NCBI GenBank assembly: GCA_003551985.1
Contig: PUOB01000392.1
Span: 1-6,530, forward strand
DNA: 6,530 nucleotides
Origin: Desulfobacteraceae bacterium
Lineage (GTDB): Bacteria; Desulfobacterota; Desulfobacteria; Desulfobacterales; Desulfosalsimonadaceae
Direction: 5' to 3'
Shown here: positions 5,938 through 6,530 of the stretch, piece by piece
How positions within the stretch are numbered: position 1 is the first letter of the stretch
Layout: each line of letters opens with the position of its first letter
The notes under the pieces: generated by a model
What the model saw: only the letters and a program-made list of their open reading frames with translations
The model's database searches: none
Told to the model about the DNA's origin: nothing
Position numbers and translations under genes: made by a program

Positions 5938-6530
5938 ATGAACCTGCATTTATTTAAAATGCTTGATGTAAAGGTGTATTTTGGCCGATGCCCCAACCAC
6001 GTCCCCAAAGGGGCGATCGTTTTTTTCCCATGCCATATGAACCGGTTGTCATGCGGTTTCACTGGCATTGTGGCGTTCAGCAGACAGGAAAGCCCGCCCG
6101 CCGGAATAGACTTGACCCCTTTGACGGCCGAATTGACAAAAATCCGGCAAAACGGCTTTTCCGCATGTTCAGATATGTCTGCCGACGATTTCACCGAACG
6201 TTATTTAGGGGGAGACGAACCCGTTACGAGGCTGTTTGAAGCCATCCGGGCGTTAAAGCAAAACCATTCTTATTATCGCATCTATAAAGACCCAGCCCTG
6301 TTTAATGAACTAAAAGACCTCGGATCGCACATTAAATCCGTTATCACAATTGAGACCCGGCACTTAAATGATCAGATGGGGACCGTTTCCGCAAGACAAT
6401 TTGACGCCATGTCCCTGCGGATCGAAAAACTCAAGGATGCCGCATGGTGCATTGAAACGGAAATTCTTGCCAACATCGGACCGGTAAAAGCGCTTGCGGG
6501 AAACGCGAAAAACCGCTTGTCTGTCGAAAG
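5938..6530 (+). CDS. N-terminal part of a probable GlmS-like class II amidotransferase (runs off the window)
   Basis: An uninterrupted frame of 197 codons continues past the last base. C39-G-F-T-G-I-V-A (39-46) resembles the start of class II (Ntn) glutamine amidotransferases such as GlmS and asparagine synthetase, where the cysteine is the nucleophile. It is followed by about 150 hydrophilic, mainly helical residues with no recognised motif, for example around Y112-Y-R-I-Y, E139-T-R-H-L-N and W170-C-I-E-T-E. From memory, some Desulfobacterota SIS-domain, GlmS-like proteins carry such an insertion before the R-G-x-D-S-A-G motif; that motif would lie beyond the window. The start is uncertain. 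ATG 5938 follows the repeat and has only weak ACGAG; ATG 6037 puts the cysteine at residue 6; TTG 6046 puts it at residue 3. The coding frame from about 6037 onward is more convincing than 5938-6036, which overlaps a terminator-like hairpin. Confidence 0.6.
   Translation, partial: MNLHLFKMLDVKVYFGRCPNHVPKGAIVFFPCHMNRLSCGFTGIVAFSRQESPPAGIDLTPLTAELTKIRQNGFSACSDMSADDFTERYLGGDEPVTRLFEAIRALKQNHSYYRIYKDPALFNELKDLGSHIKSVITIETRHLNDQMGTVSARQFDAMSLRIEKLKDAAWCIETEILANIGPVKALAGNAKNRLSVE
5986..6026 (+). terminator. Terminator-like hairpin with 7-T tract
   Basis: CGATGCCCC (5986-5994) pairs with GGGGC(G)ATCG (6010-6019), nine pairs with one bulged G and a 15-nt loop, followed immediately by seven T (6020-6026). 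An alternative smaller stem pairs CCCC (6003-6006) with the same GGGG across AAA. It would terminate transcription leaving the PBP gene, or act as a leader attenuator if the downstream gene begins at 6037. It is also inside the open frame from 5938, so it could be coincidental. Confidence 0.45.

Noticed and set aside
5853..6036. glmS riboswitch-ribozyme in front of the GlmS-like gene
   Set aside because: None of the conserved core sequence or nested pseudoknot pairing was recognised, and the spacer is mostly repeat and terminator-like hairpin.
5622..6194. 190-codon open frame on the - strand
   Set aside because: It covers the PBP 3' end, the repeat and the start of the last gene, and shows no protein family features. 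It would matter only if the + strand frame from 5938 proved non-coding.
5988..6239. 83-codon + strand frame containing ATG 6051
   Set aside because: The product is very rich in Arg and resembles an out-of-frame translation of the longer frame that runs to the window end.
1..6530. CRISPR array, tRNA/rRNA gene or transposase
   Set aside because: No regularly spaced direct repeats, no cloverleaf or rRNA-like stretch, and no transposase motif was seen. The repeats present are palindromic and dispersed.

Overview
The window reads as an ordinary bacterial chromosome segment, and every supported gene lies on the + strand. The gene families, roughly balanced base composition and palindromic intergenic repeats suggest a Desulfobacterota lineage, perhaps Desulfobacteraceae-like. 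That placement rests on recalled resemblance, not on a search.

Layout. Positions 1-336 hold no gene. They contain a ~109-bp imperfect palindrome (26-134), a short A/T hairpin (209-227) and a possible promoter (262-290). Positions 337-4337 hold a tightly packed block: an HU/IHF-type DNA-binding protein, the DNA polymerase III clamp-loader subunit delta' (holB, overlapping the first gene by 14 bp), a PSP1/RicT-type cysteine-rich protein, and methionyl-tRNA synthetase (metG, joined to ricT by an ATGA overlap). A 147-bp spacer with repeats follows. Next comes a small membrane-anchored penicillin-binding transpeptidase (4485-5852), then a second repeat-bearing spacer, then a reading frame that runs off the end of the window (5938-6530). 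This last frame has an Asn-synthetase/GlmS-like Cys-Gly-Phe-Thr-Gly motif near its beginning and is probably the start of a GlmS-like class II amidotransferase.

How the genes fit together. The holB-ricT pairing is found in many bacteria, and the overlaps imply co-transcription and translational coupling from the HU gene to metG. The PBP and the putative amidotransferase could share a cell-wall theme (peptidoglycan cross-linking and amino-sugar supply), but each sits behind its own repeat-containing spacer, so co-transcription is unproven.

The most interesting material is intergenic. A repeat tail close to GACTTT-TACGAGTGCATCA occurs in three separate spacers, and two copies end exactly where a downstream reading frame begins. 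The start of the last gene is also odd: a terminator-like hairpin with a T-tract lies about 10 nt before the ATG nearest the conserved cysteine, and the cysteine is not placed where the family normally has it. I saw no CRISPR array, tRNA, rRNA or transposase.
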